From: CBDATA01 sp965215615
GTDB lineage: Bacteria > Acidobacteriota > Vicinamibacteria > Marinacidobacterales > Marinacidobacteraceae
Assembly: GCA_965215615.1 (NCBI GenBank)
Contig: OZ244068.1
Span: forward strand, 2,418,001 to 2,482,000
Direction of reading: 5' to 3'
Length of the DNA stretch: 64,000 nucleotides
Notes under the pieces: generated by a model
What the model saw: only the letters and a program-made list of their open reading frames with translations
Databases searched by the model: none
What the model was told of the DNA's origin: nothing
Translations under genes and position numbers: made by a program
Shown: positions 23,121-31,822 of the stretch, in pieces
Position numbering within the stretch: position 1 is the first letter of the stretch
How the letters are laid out: each line of letters opens with the position of its first letter

Positions 23121-25196
23121 CTAACGAAGCAGCGCGACCTGCTGCAGATCCCTGATGTGATCCCGGATCCGGGCCGCCCGCTCGAATTCGAGTTCGCGGG
23201 ATGCCTTCTTCATCTCCTTGCGGAGGCGGATCACGGTCTTTTCGATTTCCTCCGGGGAGTCCGAAGGATCTTCGAGGAGGCCCACGGCGCGCGCCCAGTC
23301 CTCTTCGTCGCCGTCCTGCTGATCCCCGGCCGAGCCGACCAGATGGCTCGTGATGTCCTTGACGACGGTGCGCGGAGTGATGCCGTGCTCCTGGTTGTGC
23401 TGCTCCTGAAGGGCGCGGCGGCGACGGGTCTCGGTAACCGCGCGATCCATGGATCCGGTGACCTGGTCGGCGTACAGGATGGCGCGGCCGGCGACGTTCC
23501 GGGCGGCGCGGCCGATGGTCTGGATGAGGGCGCCCTCGGAGCGCAGGTACCCCTCGCGGTCCGCGTCGAGGATCGCAACCAGCGAAACCTCGGGAAGGTC
23601 GAGTCCCTCGCGCAGCAGGTTGATCCCGACCAGCACATCGAACTCGCCGAGCCGCAGCGAACGCAGGAGCTGGACGCGCTCGAGCGTATCGATGTCCGAG
23701 TGCAGGTAGCGGCAGCGGATGCCGAGCTCGTGGAGGTATTCGGCCAGATCCTCCGCCATCCGCTTGGTAAGCGTGGTCACGAGCACCCGCTCCCCCTTTT
23801 CCACCGTGATCCGGATCTCTTCGAGCAGGTCGTCCACCTGGTTGCCGGCGGGCCGGATCTCCACTTCCGGATCGAGGAGCCCGGTGGGCCGGATGATCTG
23901 CTCCACCACTTCGCCGCCGGAAGCCTCGAGTTCGTGGGGGCCGGGAGTCGCGGACACCGCGATCACCTGCCCGATGCGCCGCTCCCATTCCTCGAAGTTG
24001 AGCGGCCGGTTGTCGAGGGCGGAGGGAAGCCGGAAACCATGCTCCACCAGCACCCGCTTCCTCGCCTGGTCGCCCGCGAACATGCCGCGAATCTGCGGAT
24101 GGGTCTGGTGGCTTTCGTCCACCACGATGACCGTGTTCCGCGGCAGGTAGTCCATCAGGGTGGGAGGCGGCTCGCCGGGAGCGCGGCCGGTGAAGTGGCG
24201 GGAATAGTTCTCGATGCCGTGGCAGTGGCCGGTCTCGGCCAGCATGTCCAGATCGAACAGGGTTCGCTGCATCAGCCGCTGCGCTTCGAGGCGTTTTTCG
24301 AGCCCGAGCAGCTCCGGGTGGCGCTCGTCGAGTTCGGCGCGGATGGTGACGAGAGCGCGGCGCAGATCTTCCTCGGCCGCCACGTAGTGCGTCCGGGGGA
24401 ACAGCGTCGCCCGGCTCTCCTGCGAGAGCTCCCGGCCGGTGAGCGGGTCGAAACGGGCGATCCGCTCCACCTCGTCACCGAACAGGCGGATGCGGAGGCC
24501 GACATCCTCGTAACCGGGCACGATTTCGAGGGTGTCCCCCCGCACCCGGAAGCGCCCGCGATCGAGCGCGACATCATTGCGGACGTACTGCATCTCCACG
24601 AGTTTGGCGAGGAGCGCCCGGCGCGAAGGGAACTCGGCACCTTCCTCGAAGACCACCAGCATTCCGTAGTAGGCCTCCGGAGAGCCGAGGCCGTAGATGC
24701 ACGAGACGCTCGCCACGATCAGGACATCGTTCCGCTCGAAGAGGGAGCGGGTCGCGGAGAGGCGGAGCCGGTCGATTTCGTCGTTGATCGTGGCTTCCTT
24801 CTCGATGTAGGTGTCGCTCGCCGGGACGTAGGCCTCGGGCTGGTAGTAGTCGTAGTAGCTGACGAAGTACTCGACCGCGTTGTCCGGGAAGAACTGGCGG
24901 AACTCCTGATAGAGCTGGGCGGCGAGCGTCTTGTTGTGGGCGATGACCAGCGCCGGACGGTTCACCGCCTCGATGACCTTGGCCACCGTGTAGGTCTTGC
25001 CGGACCCGGTGACCCCGAGCAGGACCTGATGCGGGTCGCCGCGTTCGAGCCCGCGAACCAGGGCCTCGATGGCCGCCGTCTGGTCGCCCGCCGGTTCGAA
25101 AGGGCTTTCGACCCGGAACGGCCGCGACGCGATCGGTCCGGGGATGCCGGGCCGCGCGTGGGGAGCGCCCCGTTCCGCGGGCCCTTCGACCCTCAC
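23121..25196 (-). CDS. uvrB: excinuclease ABC subunit B
   Basis: UvrB (691 aa) is the damage-verifying helicase-like subunit of nucleotide excision repair. It shows Walker A LLGVTGSGKT near residue 62, the beta-hairpin VSYYDYYQPEAYVPASDTYIEK, helicase motif DESHQTHPQIRGM, GINLLREGLDLPEVSLVAILDADREG, QTIGRAARN, and a C-terminal UVR motif for UvrC contact (residues about 655-690). The GTG at 25196 gives roughly 25 more N-terminal residues than usual before PFEPAGDQTAAIEAL, so a later start is possible. It is 6 nt after ispH and 14 nt before the aminotransferase, in one operon. Confidence 0.96.
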   Translation of the reverse strand: MRVEGPAERGAPHARPGIPGPIASRPFRVESPFEPAGDQTAAIEALVRGLERGDPHQVLLGVTGSGKTYTVAKVIEAVNRPALVIAHNKTLAAQLYQEFRQFFPDNAVEYFVSYYDYYQPEAYVPASDTYIEKEATINDEIDRLRLSATRSLFERNDVLIVASVSCIYGLGSPEAYYGMLVVFEEGAEFPSRRALLAKLVEMQYVRNDVALDRGRFRVRGDTLEIVPGYEDVGLRIRLFGDEVERIARFDPLTGRELSQESRATLFPRTHYVAAEEDLRRALVTIRAELDERHPELLGLEKRLEAQRLMQRTLFDLDMLAETGHCHGIENYSRHFTGRAPGEPPPTLMDYLPRNTVIVVDESHQTHPQIRGMFAGDQARKRVLVEHGFRLPSALDNRPLNFEEWERRIGQVIAVSATPGPHELEASGGEVVEQIIRPTGLLDPEVEIRPAGNQVDDLLEEIRITVEKGERVLVTTLTKRMAEDLAEYLHELGIRCRYLHSDIDTLERVQLLRSLRLGEFDVLVGINLLREGLDLPEVSLVAILDADREGYLRSEGALIQTIGRAARNVAGRAILYADQVTGSMDRAVTETRRRRALQEQHNQEHGITPRTVVKDITSHLVGSAGDQQDGDEEDWARAVGLLEDPSDSPEEIEKTVIRLRKEMKKASRELEFERAARIRDHIRDLQQVALLR

Positions 25197-25202
25197 CGGA
25201 CT

Positions 25203-26435
25203 TCAGTCCGGGACGATGTCACGAACGCCCAGGCCCCGCAGTTCGAGCACCCGGAGGATCGTTTCGTGGAGCTTGATGTCCGGCGTGGAGGCACCCGAAG
25301 TGAGCCCGATCCGCACCGGCCCGTCCGGAAGCCACTCGTAGTGGTAATCCGCGGAACCGTTCCACTGCCGGAGGATCACCCGGTCGGAGACGAGGCTCTC
25401 GGGGCCGGAAACGTGGTGCGCGGGGAGCTGTTCGGCGCACATCTCGGCGAGGTGGGTGGTGTTGGAGGAGTTGAACCCGCCCACCACCAGCACCAGGTCC
25501 ATCTCCACCTCGCGCAGCAGCTCCCGGACCGCGTCCTGGCGATCCTGGGTGGCGCTGCAGATGGTGTCGAAGGAGCGGAAGCGATCTTCGAGAGCCTCGG
25601 TGCCGTACCGGGCCTCGATGGCCTCTCCGAGCATCCGGGCGATCTCGAGCGATTCGCCGGAGAGCATGGTGGTCTGGTTGGCGAGGCCGATCCGCATCAG
25701 ATCCCGGTCCGGATCGAAGCCGGGTGAAATCGCTCCGGCGAAGCGGGTCAGAAACGCTTCCCGGGAGATCGCGTCGGCATCCTGACAGATGTAGCTCGAG
25801 ACGATTCCGGCCTCTTCGAGGTCGAGCACCACGAGGAACTTCCCGGCCCGCGAGATGGTGGCGAGGGTCTCTTCGTGTTTCGCCTTTCCGTGGACCACCG
25901 CGGTACGGTCATCGCGCTTGTAGCGCTCCACGTTCTTCCAGACGTTCATCACCGAGCCGCAGGTGGTGTCCACCAGAACCGCCCGCCGGCGGCGGAGGAT
26001 TTCGAGCTCCACGGTATCCACCCCGAAAGCCGGGAGCAGAACCACGTCCTCGGGGCCAATGTCTTCGAATTTCGCTTCCGTCGAGGGCGCTCCCTTGAGG
26101 AACCGGACCCCCTTCTCGGTGAGCTTTCCGTTGACGTACGGGTTGTGGATGATCTCGCCGGTGATGAAGATGCGGCGATCCGGGAAGCGGCGACGCGCTT
26201 CGTAGGCGTACTCGATGGCCCGGTCCACCCCGTAGCAGAACCCGAACTCGCGTGCTAAGCGGAACTGGATGTCGCCGGCGCGGAAGCGGTAGTCGTGATC
26301 CCGCGCGAAACGCACCAGGTTCCCGGAATAATCCTCGACGACCGAGCCGATGATTTCGCTGTGGAGCCCGAGGCCGCGACGGTAGTGGGTTCCGGGGGCC
26401 GGTTCCGGAAAGTTTGCCTGGGAAGACGCGCTCAT
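25203..26435 (-). CDS. ispH: 4-hydroxy-3-methylbut-2-enyl diphosphate reductase, long form
   Basis: IspH makes IPP and DMAPP in the last step of the MEP isoprenoid pathway using a [4Fe-4S] cluster. At 410 aa it is the long form (E. coli IspH is about 316), with about 60 extra N-terminal residues as in cyanobacterial and plant enzymes. The three cluster cysteines are visible in EFGFCYGVDRA (about 67), TTCGSVMNVWKNVERY (about 158) and ICSATQDRQDA (about 293), and the substrate loop is VVGGFNSSNTTHLAE. The start is ATG at 26435, divergent from a ferredoxin gene only 28 nt away, a possible electron donor. It leads the operon ispH-uvrB-aminotransferase-CoA-transferase. Confidence 0.94.
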   Translation of the reverse strand: MSASSQANFPEPAPGTHYRRGLGLHSEIIGSVVEDYSGNLVRFARDHDYRFRAGDIQFRLAREFGFCYGVDRAIEYAYEARRRFPDRRIFITGEIIHNPYVNGKLTEKGVRFLKGAPSTEAKFEDIGPEDVVLLPAFGVDTVELEILRRRRAVLVDTTCGSVMNVWKNVERYKRDDRTAVVHGKAKHEETLATISRAGKFLVVLDLEEAGIVSSYICQDADAISREAFLTRFAGAISPGFDPDRDLMRIGLANQTTMLSGESLEIARMLGEAIEARYGTEALEDRFRSFDTICSATQDRQDAVRELLREVEMDLVLVVGGFNSSNTTHLAEMCAEQLPAHHVSGPESLVSDRVILRQWNGSADYHYEWLPDGPVRIGLTSGASTPDIKLHETILRVLELRGLGVRDIVPD

Positions 26436-26463
26436 GGCCTCCTAATGGTACCCTCACCGGGAA

Positions 26464-26814
26464 ATGCAGGACGTATTGATCACCGGCCCCCGCAAGCGGC
26501 AACCCAAAATCCTCGCGTATGTGGACGCCGGGAAGTGTTTCGGCCGGGGGTGCGAAATGTGCATCGCCGTCTGCCCGGTCAAGGACTGCATCACGCTGAC
26601 CCCCGACCCCGAACCGAAGGCGGTGGGCGAGGTCTGCATCGTCAACGTGGAGACCTGCATCGGCTGCCAGCTCTGCGCCAAGTTCTGCCCGCCGGACTAC
26701 GACGCGGTCCACATGCATCCCTACGACGAGGGGATGCGGCTCGCCGAAGAGGGCGATCGCAGCTACGAGTACCGGCAGTACCAGAAGAAGGCGGGCGAGG
26801 CGCTGGCCCGCTAG
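26464..26814 (+). CDS. two-cluster 4Fe-4S ferredoxin
   Basis: The 116-aa soluble protein has two Fe-S binding motifs: CFGRGCEMCIAVCP plus a later Cys in VKDC (about residues 24-42), and CIGCQLCAKFCP (about 63-74). The second is a standard CxxCxxCxxxCP; the first has four residues between its first two cysteines. It transfers electrons at low potential. The C-terminal 35 residues are charged and free of cysteine. It is divergent from ispH, whose product needs reduced ferredoxin or flavodoxin, and upstream of the fused E1 gene. Which partner it serves is inference. Confidence 0.85.
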   Translation: MQDVLITGPRKRQPKILAYVDAGKCFGRGCEMCIAVCPVKDCITLTPDPEPKAVGEVCIVNVETCIGCQLCAKFCPPDYDAVHMHPYDEGMRLAEEGDRSYEYRQYQKKAGEALAR

Positions 26815-26860
26815 CCGACCCGGTCAGGAAGGCTGCGGAGCGGTCCGCCGTCGTTTCCCT

Positions 26861-26866
26861 TATACT
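26861..26866 (+). promoter_or_regulatory. possible -10 element upstream of the E1 gene
   Basis: A TATACT box stands out in otherwise very GC-rich sequence in the 97-nt gap between the ferredoxin and E1 genes, about 45 nt before the TTG start. No good -35 is visible at 17 nt, so this is only a candidate. Confidence 0.3.
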
Positions 26867-26911
26867 TCCCGGTCCCCCCGAACAGGCGGCCTTACCCAAC
26901 CCATCCCGCTC

Positions 26912-29095
26912 TTGACTGATCCCGACCTTGCCCGCGTGAACGGGGAGACGGGAACAAGCGAGCCGGTCGAAGCCCCAGTCGAATCTGAAGTCCGGCTCAA
27001 CGGGGAAGAAACCAGGGCCAACGGAGAGGCGCGGGACGGGGAGGCGGTTTCCGCGAAGGAGCTGCTCGATGCCCTGCGGGTGATGATGGTTTCGCGGGAG
27101 GTGGATGTCCGCGAAATCACCCTGAAGCGGCAGAACAAGGCCTTCTTCCAGATCAGCTCCGCCGGCCATGAGGCGATCGGAGCGGCCACCGGAGCGCTCC
27201 TCCGACCCGCGACCGACTGGGTCTTCGCCTACTACCGGGACCGCGCTCTCGCGCTCCGTCTCGGGATGACCGCGACCGAACATCTGGCGGGTGCCTCGGG
27301 GGCGGCCGCCGACCCCTCTTCGGGCGGGCGGCAGATGCCTTCGCATTTCTCCAAGCGGGAACTGGGGCTGGCCGTTCACTCGAGCTGCGTCGGAACCCAG
27401 TTTCTCCACGCGGTGGGTGCTGCTCACGGCCTGCGCCTCCAGCGAAAGCACCCGGACGGGCTGGTGCTGGTCACCGCCGGGGACGGCGCGACGAGCGAGG
27501 GAGAGTTCTGGGAAGCGCTGAACAGCGCCTGCCTGCGGGCGCTCCCGGTCGTCTTCCTGATCGAGGACAACGGATATGCGATCTCGGTGCCGGTGGAGCA
27601 CCAGACCGCCGGCGGTTCGATCTCCCGCCTGGTGGGCGGCTATCCCAACCTGAAGGTGCTCACCTGCGACGGATGCGACTACGAGGACGCGCACCGCGTC
27701 ATGGCGGATGCCTTCGACCACGCCCGCTCGGGCGCGGGGCCGGCGCTCGTCCAGGCATCGGTGGTGCGGTTCCTCTCGCACTCCCTTTCGGACGACGAGC
27801 GCGACTACAAGACCGAAAGCGAGCTCGAACAGGAACGCGAACGGGATCCGATCCTGCTGACCCGGCGGCGGCTGATGGAAATGGGAGCGGCCTCCGAAGA
27901 GGAACTCGACGGGCTGCATGAGCAGATCCGGGAAGAAGTGGCCGAAGCCGCGAACGCGGCGCTCGCCCTGCCGTGGGCAGCACCGGACACCATCACCGAC
28001 CACCTGTACAGCACAGTGGACCCCCGCTCCGATGCCTTCGCCAGCGAGCCCCGGTTCGAAGAGGGGGCCCGGCCGGGCACCATGGTGGATCTCATCAATT
28101 CCACCCTGCGTCAGGAGATGGCGCGCGACCCGCGGGTGGTGCTGTTCGGCCAGGACGTGGCCGACCTGAGCCGGGAGGAGAACCTCGCCGAGGTCAAGGG
28201 CAAGGGCGGGGTCTTCAAGGTGAGCCACGGACTCCAGCGGGAGTTCGGTGCCGAGCGCGTCTTCAACACGCCGCTCGCCGAGGCCACGATCGTCGGGACC
28301 GCCTGCGGGATGGCGCTCACCGGCATCCGCCCGGTAGCGGAGATCCAGTTCCTCGATTACATCTGGCCCGCCTACATGCAGATCCGGAACGAATTGGCGA
28401 GCGTGCGCTGGCGTTCGGCGGGGGCCTACGAAGCGCCTTCGGTGATCCGGGTTCCGGTCGGCGGGTATCTCACCGGGGGAGCCGTTTATCACAGCCAGTC
28501 GGCGGAGGCGCTCTTCACCCACCTGCCGGGACTGCGGGTGGTGATGCCTTCCACCGCGCTCGATGCCGCCGGACTGCTTCGGACCGCGATCCGCTGCGAC
28601 GACCCGGTGATGTTCCTCGAACACAAGCACCTCTACCGGCAGACCTACAACAAGAGCCCCGACCCCGGCCCGGAGTTCATGATCCCGTTCGGGAAGGCGA
28701 AGGTCGTCCGGCCGGGGACCGATCTGACGGTAGTGACCTTCGGAGCTCTCGTCCACCGGGCCGAGCTCGCGGCGAAGAAGGCGCTGGCCGACGAAGGAAT
28801 CTCGGTGGAGATCCTCGACCTGCGCTCGCTGCTTCCCTACGACTGGGAAGCCATCCGCGAGAGCGTCGGGAAGACCAGCCGCGTCCTGGTGGCCTACGAG
28901 GACACCCGGAGCTTCGGTTACGGAGCCGAGATCGCGGCCCGCATCGCCGACGAACTGTTCGAGGATCTCGATGCGCCGGTGCGACGGGTGGCGGCGAAGG
29001 ACACCTGGATCGCCTACAACCCGGCGCTCGAAGAGGCGACCCTCCCCCAGGTGGATGACCTGATCCGGGAGATGACCGACCTCGCCGAGTACTGA
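26912..29095 (+). CDS. fused 2-oxoacid dehydrogenase E1 alpha/beta subunit
   Basis: The 727-aa protein joins the alpha and beta halves of a thiamine-diphosphate E1 component. The alpha half (about residues 50-370) has FFQISSAGHEAIGAA, YYRDRALALRLGM, SSGGRQMPSHFS, and the ThDP motif GDGATSEGEFWEAL ending in IEDNGYAISVP. The beta half (about 390-727) has TMVDLINSTLRQEM, GQDVADLSREENL, FNTPLAEATIVGTACGMAL, and TVVTFGALVHRA. The arrangement and HQTAGGSIS loop resemble branched-chain or broad 2-oxoacid dehydrogenases. E2 and E3 are not in the window. The TTG at 26912 opens a disordered 40-residue leader; a later start is possible. Confidence 0.92.
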   Translation: MTDPDLARVNGETGTSEPVEAPVESEVRLNGEETRANGEARDGEAVSAKELLDALRVMMVSREVDVREITLKRQNKAFFQISSAGHEAIGAATGALLRPATDWVFAYYRDRALALRLGMTATEHLAGASGAAADPSSGGRQMPSHFSKRELGLAVHSSCVGTQFLHAVGAAHGLRLQRKHPDGLVLVTAGDGATSEGEFWEALNSACLRALPVVFLIEDNGYAISVPVEHQTAGGSISRLVGGYPNLKVLTCDGCDYEDAHRVMADAFDHARSGAGPALVQASVVRFLSHSLSDDERDYKTESELEQERERDPILLTRRRLMEMGAASEEELDGLHEQIREEVAEAANAALALPWAAPDTITDHLYSTVDPRSDAFASEPRFEEGARPGTMVDLINSTLRQEMARDPRVVLFGQDVADLSREENLAEVKGKGGVFKVSHGLQREFGAERVFNTPLAEATIVGTACGMALTGIRPVAEIQFLDYIWPAYMQIRNELASVRWRSAGAYEAPSVIRVPVGGYLTGGAVYHSQSAEALFTHLPGLRVVMPSTALDAAGLLRTAIRCDDPVMFLEHKHLYRQTYNKSPDPGPEFMIPFGKAKVVRPGTDLTVVTFGALVHRAELAAKKALADEGISVEILDLRSLLPYDWEAIRESVGKTSRVLVAYEDTRSFGYGAEIAARIADELFEDLDAPVRRVAAKDTWIAYNPALEEATLPQVDDLIREMTDLAEY

Positions 29096-29121
29096 GCGGC
29101 CGGGCCGAATCCGGAATTCGT

Positions 29122-30654
29122 TCAGCTTTCGAAGAGTCGGCGGCCGGGATCTCCCCAGCCGGACTGAGCGGACCGGGCGGCCGTCCACCGGGCGTACTCA
29201 CGTTCCTGTTTCCGCTCACGGGCGAGCTTGCCGATGTGAAGCTGTTTCAGTATCCCGGCGTTCAAGGGCCGTTTGTCGGTGGAGAAGACCAATGAGCGGA
29301 AGAAATGCAAGGCCGGTTCGGACGATAGAAGATCGGCCAGAAATTGTGCTTCCCGCTCGCTGGCGCAGGGAAGAAAGTACGCCGTGTCATCCAGCATGGC
29401 TGGTCGGCCCGCCACCGGGGGCAGGATTCTCGGGGGGCCGACCTGATAGAGCCCGGGAACGGCGACCTTCCAGGGGGCGAAGCTGTAATCCCCCACTCCA
29501 AACATGGAAAAATCCGGCCGTCCCTGGTAGATCGCACTGGATCTCCGGGAAAACGCCTCACGGTGGGCGTTCAGGTAGCGCCAGGTCCTCGGCAGGGTTT
29601 CCCGAAGGTTTTTCGTGTCTTCCCGCAAATGTTTCTGCGTGACGACGACGAATTTGCGGAATCGCGCTTTCTTTCCGTTTGCGATGTCCGCACTCTTGTA
29701 GAGCGGATAGACGGCATCCCTTTCGATGTCCACGCGTTCCCCGAGCCCGTTGCGAAGCTCTTCGCCCACTTCGGTCAGCTCCATCACTCTGGCGCAGTCG
29801 TGCTTCAGTCCGGATCGCCAGACATAGTTCCCGTCCTTCCCTCTGAGGTGTCGATAACGCTGGTATGCGTCGAAATTGCTTACCACCTGGTTATCTGCGA
29901 AGCCCAAATTTCCGGCGGGAATGTCTGCTGACAGCGTCTCGAAGACCTCGCACGACGAAGATGCTCCGCCGCCATCGCGAACCACGACCAACAGACAGGC
30001 TGTTACCGACACTCCGAAGGATGCGGTGGCATCAAAACGATAGAGGCGCACCCTGGACATCCGGAGCTCTTCCCGCCACGCCCGAGCGAGCACTTTCCTC
30101 GCCACCGACTCCTTCAAGAGCGCGGCCACCGTGCCCGGCCGGTGGTCCAACCAGCTCAACTGGCGGAACAGCATGGATTCGGAGACATCGAAATTGCTCT
30201 TGCCGGTGACGGCGTCGAGGCCCCGGTGATCGCGCTGTCCACTTTTCGGCGGAAGGTGGGAGCTGCCGAGCCGTCCGAGTTCCGAACTGGTCACCCAGGG
30301 AGGATTGCCGACGACCAGCACTGGACCTGCGAGAGCCGCCAGCTCGCATTCCCAATCGAGAGAGAAAAAGTTTCCTTCCAGAAGTCGAACCGCTCCATCA
30401 CCCGGAGTGCCATCGAGAAAGTGGCGGCACCGTTCGAGATGTGCGGCGTTGATGTCAGCCCCGACGAATTGTCTCGCCTCGGGAAAACCTTCTCTGGCTG
30501 CCAACAGGAAGCTGCCGCGGCCGCAGGTCGGCTCGACGATGGAAGCTGGCTTCGGAATGAAGGAGCGCAGCACCGCCACAACCCTTCGAGCCAGAGAAAG
30601 CGGTGTCTGAAAATCGCCGAATTCCAGGCGCTGGTTCCGGGCAGTAGAGCGCAA
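29122..30654 (-). CDS. N6-adenine DNA methyltransferase of a type II R-M system
   Basis: The enzyme methylates adenine in its target site to protect host DNA. Motif order fits an N6-adenine type (gamma-like) enzyme: an X-motif segment GDFQTPLSLARRV, motif I VEPTCGRGSFLLAA (about residue 40), and motif IV GNPPWVTSSEL (about residue 118); the C-terminal 300 residues are the putative target-recognition region. The start is TTG at 30654, 8 nt after the endonuclease stop; a GTG at 30732 would add 26 residues but overlap the endonuclease by 70 nt. Base composition and codon use are visibly less GC-rich than the flanking genes, which suggests acquisition by transfer. It is co-directional with the endonuclease. 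Confidence 0.88.
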   Translation of the reverse strand: MRSTARNQRLEFGDFQTPLSLARRVVAVLRSFIPKPASIVEPTCGRGSFLLAAREGFPEARQFVGADINAAHLERCRHFLDGTPGDGAVRLLEGNFFSLDWECELAALAGPVLVVGNPPWVTSSELGRLGSSHLPPKSGQRDHRGLDAVTGKSNFDVSESMLFRQLSWLDHRPGTVAALLKESVARKVLARAWREELRMSRVRLYRFDATASFGVSVTACLLVVVRDGGGASSSCEVFETLSADIPAGNLGFADNQVVSNFDAYQRYRHLRGKDGNYVWRSGLKHDCARVMELTEVGEELRNGLGERVDIERDAVYPLYKSADIANGKKARFRKFVVVTQKHLREDTKNLRETLPRTWRYLNAHREAFSRRSSAIYQGRPDFSMFGVGDYSFAPWKVAVPGLYQVGPPRILPPVAGRPAMLDDTAYFLPCASEREAQFLADLLSSEPALHFFRSLVFSTDKRPLNAGILKQLHIGKLARERKQEREYARWTAARSAQSGWGDPGRRLFES

Positions 30655-30662
30655 GGTGATTT

Positions 30663-31241
30663 CTATCGAATCCTCTCGATTCCCGAAATGTTGCCGGCTT
30701 CCTGAAGCACTCTTCCAAACTGAAGCCGCCACTGCAACGCATTCGATATGGTGAGATATCCGATCGCCGGGGGGCGCTTCATGATTTCTTCGGCAAGATC
30801 ACGAGCTCCGATTTCATCGACGGGAAGATTTCGATCCTGAAGAAAAGCGGCAACATCATCCGCGTTGCCACCCCGGTCCAGGATGTCACGCAAGCCCCGC
30901 GTGGTCTGATAGTCCGCTGCGCATTCCGATTTCACGAATACGGCACTCCGGATCCGCAACCGGGCTACCCGTTTTGCATCGTCATCGGTCTTGTCATAGA
31001 CGAAGATCAGAAGGCTGTAACCCAGGCCGTATATCTTCTGCCGGGCGTTGCGGAAGGGACACGAAGACTGCGGCTGGCTGGAGCTCGTGACTTTCAGATC
31101 CACCGAAAGGCCGGGGAAATCAAGACCTGATGCCGCATGGCCCTTTTCATACCCGTACCGGCGGGCGAGCCAGCCCCTGAAGTCACGTTCGACAAAGGTT
31201 CCGATTCGTTTTCCATCCGTCGCTCCGTAAAGGTCCGGCAG
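30663..31241 (-). CDS. type II restriction endonuclease, start unclear
   Basis: The frame matches a PD-(D/E)XK restriction-enzyme family often paired with such methyltransferases: GKRIGTFVERDFRGWL, then SGLDFPGLSVDLKVTSS (probable active site, D and DxK), QPQSSCPFRNARQKIYG, GLGYSLLIFVYDKTDD, and PPAIGYLTISNALQWRLQFGRV at the C-terminus. About 190 residues are needed to include the full N-terminus. No ATG, GTG or TTG precedes the active site after the gmk stop; a CTG at 31241 is the best candidate, while the first GTG (31103) would remove the catalytic Asp of LDFP. The gene may use a rare start or have lost its beginning at the junction with gmk. Lower GC content than the neighbours is evident. 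Confidence 0.75.
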   Translation of the reverse strand: MPDLYGATDGKRIGTFVERDFRGWLARRYGYEKGHAASGLDFPGLSVDLKVTSSSQPQSSCPFRNARQKIYGLGYSLLIFVYDKTDDDAKRVARLRIRSAVFVKSECAADYQTTRGLRDILDRGGNADDVAAFLQDRNLPVDEIGARDLAEEIMKRPPAIGYLTISNALQWRLQFGRVLQEAGNISGIERIR

Positions 31242-31270
31242 GGGCGGAGTCGAGGGTCCGGTCCTCCCGG

Positions 31271-31822
31271 TCAGCTCTCGCGGGAAGCCGCGATGATCCC
31301 GGCCACTTCGGCGACCGCTTCGGGGAGTTCCCGGTTCACGACCACGTGGTCGTAGCGTCCTTCCTGCTCCATCTCGCCGGATGCCGCTTCGAGGCGGCCC
31401 CGGATCGCGGCATCCTCGTCCCGGCCGCGCCTCCGCAACCGGGCCCCGAGATCGTCGAACGAGGGGGGGGTGATGAAGACGGTGATGACACCCGGCAAGG
31501 AGCGGAGCGCCTCCGCGCCCTGGACATCCACCTCGATGAGGAGATCCCCACGCCCCTCGCTTTCGATCGCCGCCCGGCTGGTTCCGTAGCGGTTGCCATG
31601 GACCACCGCAAACTCCACGAACCCGTCTGCCTCGATCATCCGGTCGAAGGTCGCATCGTCCACGAAGTGGTAGTCGCGTCCGTCCACTTCGCCGTCGCGC
31701 GGGGCGCGGGTGGTGTGGGAGATCGCGAACCCGAGCTCCGGGTCGGCCGCAACGACCTGCCGCAGGATCGTGGATTTGCCCACCCCGGAGGGGCCCGAGA
31801 CCACGAAGAGACGGCGCGGCAT
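31271..31822 (-). CDS. gmk: guanylate kinase
   Basis: Gmk (183 aa) phosphorylates GMP to GDP. It has the P-loop VVSGPSGVGKSTI at residues 7-19, SHTTRAPRDGEVDGRDYHFV for GMP binding, FAVVHGNRYGTSRAAIE, and LLIEVDVQGAEALR. The ATG at 31822 overlaps the upstream aminotransferase stop by TGATG. The usual rpoZ partner is not downstream; the restriction-modification genes lie there instead, so the R-M pair may have been inserted behind gmk. Length is normal, so gmk itself is complete. Confidence 0.95.
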   Translation of the reverse strand: MPRRLFVVSGPSGVGKSTILRQVVAADPELGFAISHTTRAPRDGEVDGRDYHFVDDATFDRMIEADGFVEFAVVHGNRYGTSRAAIESEGRGDLLIEVDVQGAEALRSLPGVITVFITPPSFDDLGARLRRRGRDEDAAIRGRLEAASGEMEQEGRYDHVVVNRELPEAVAEVAGIIAASRES

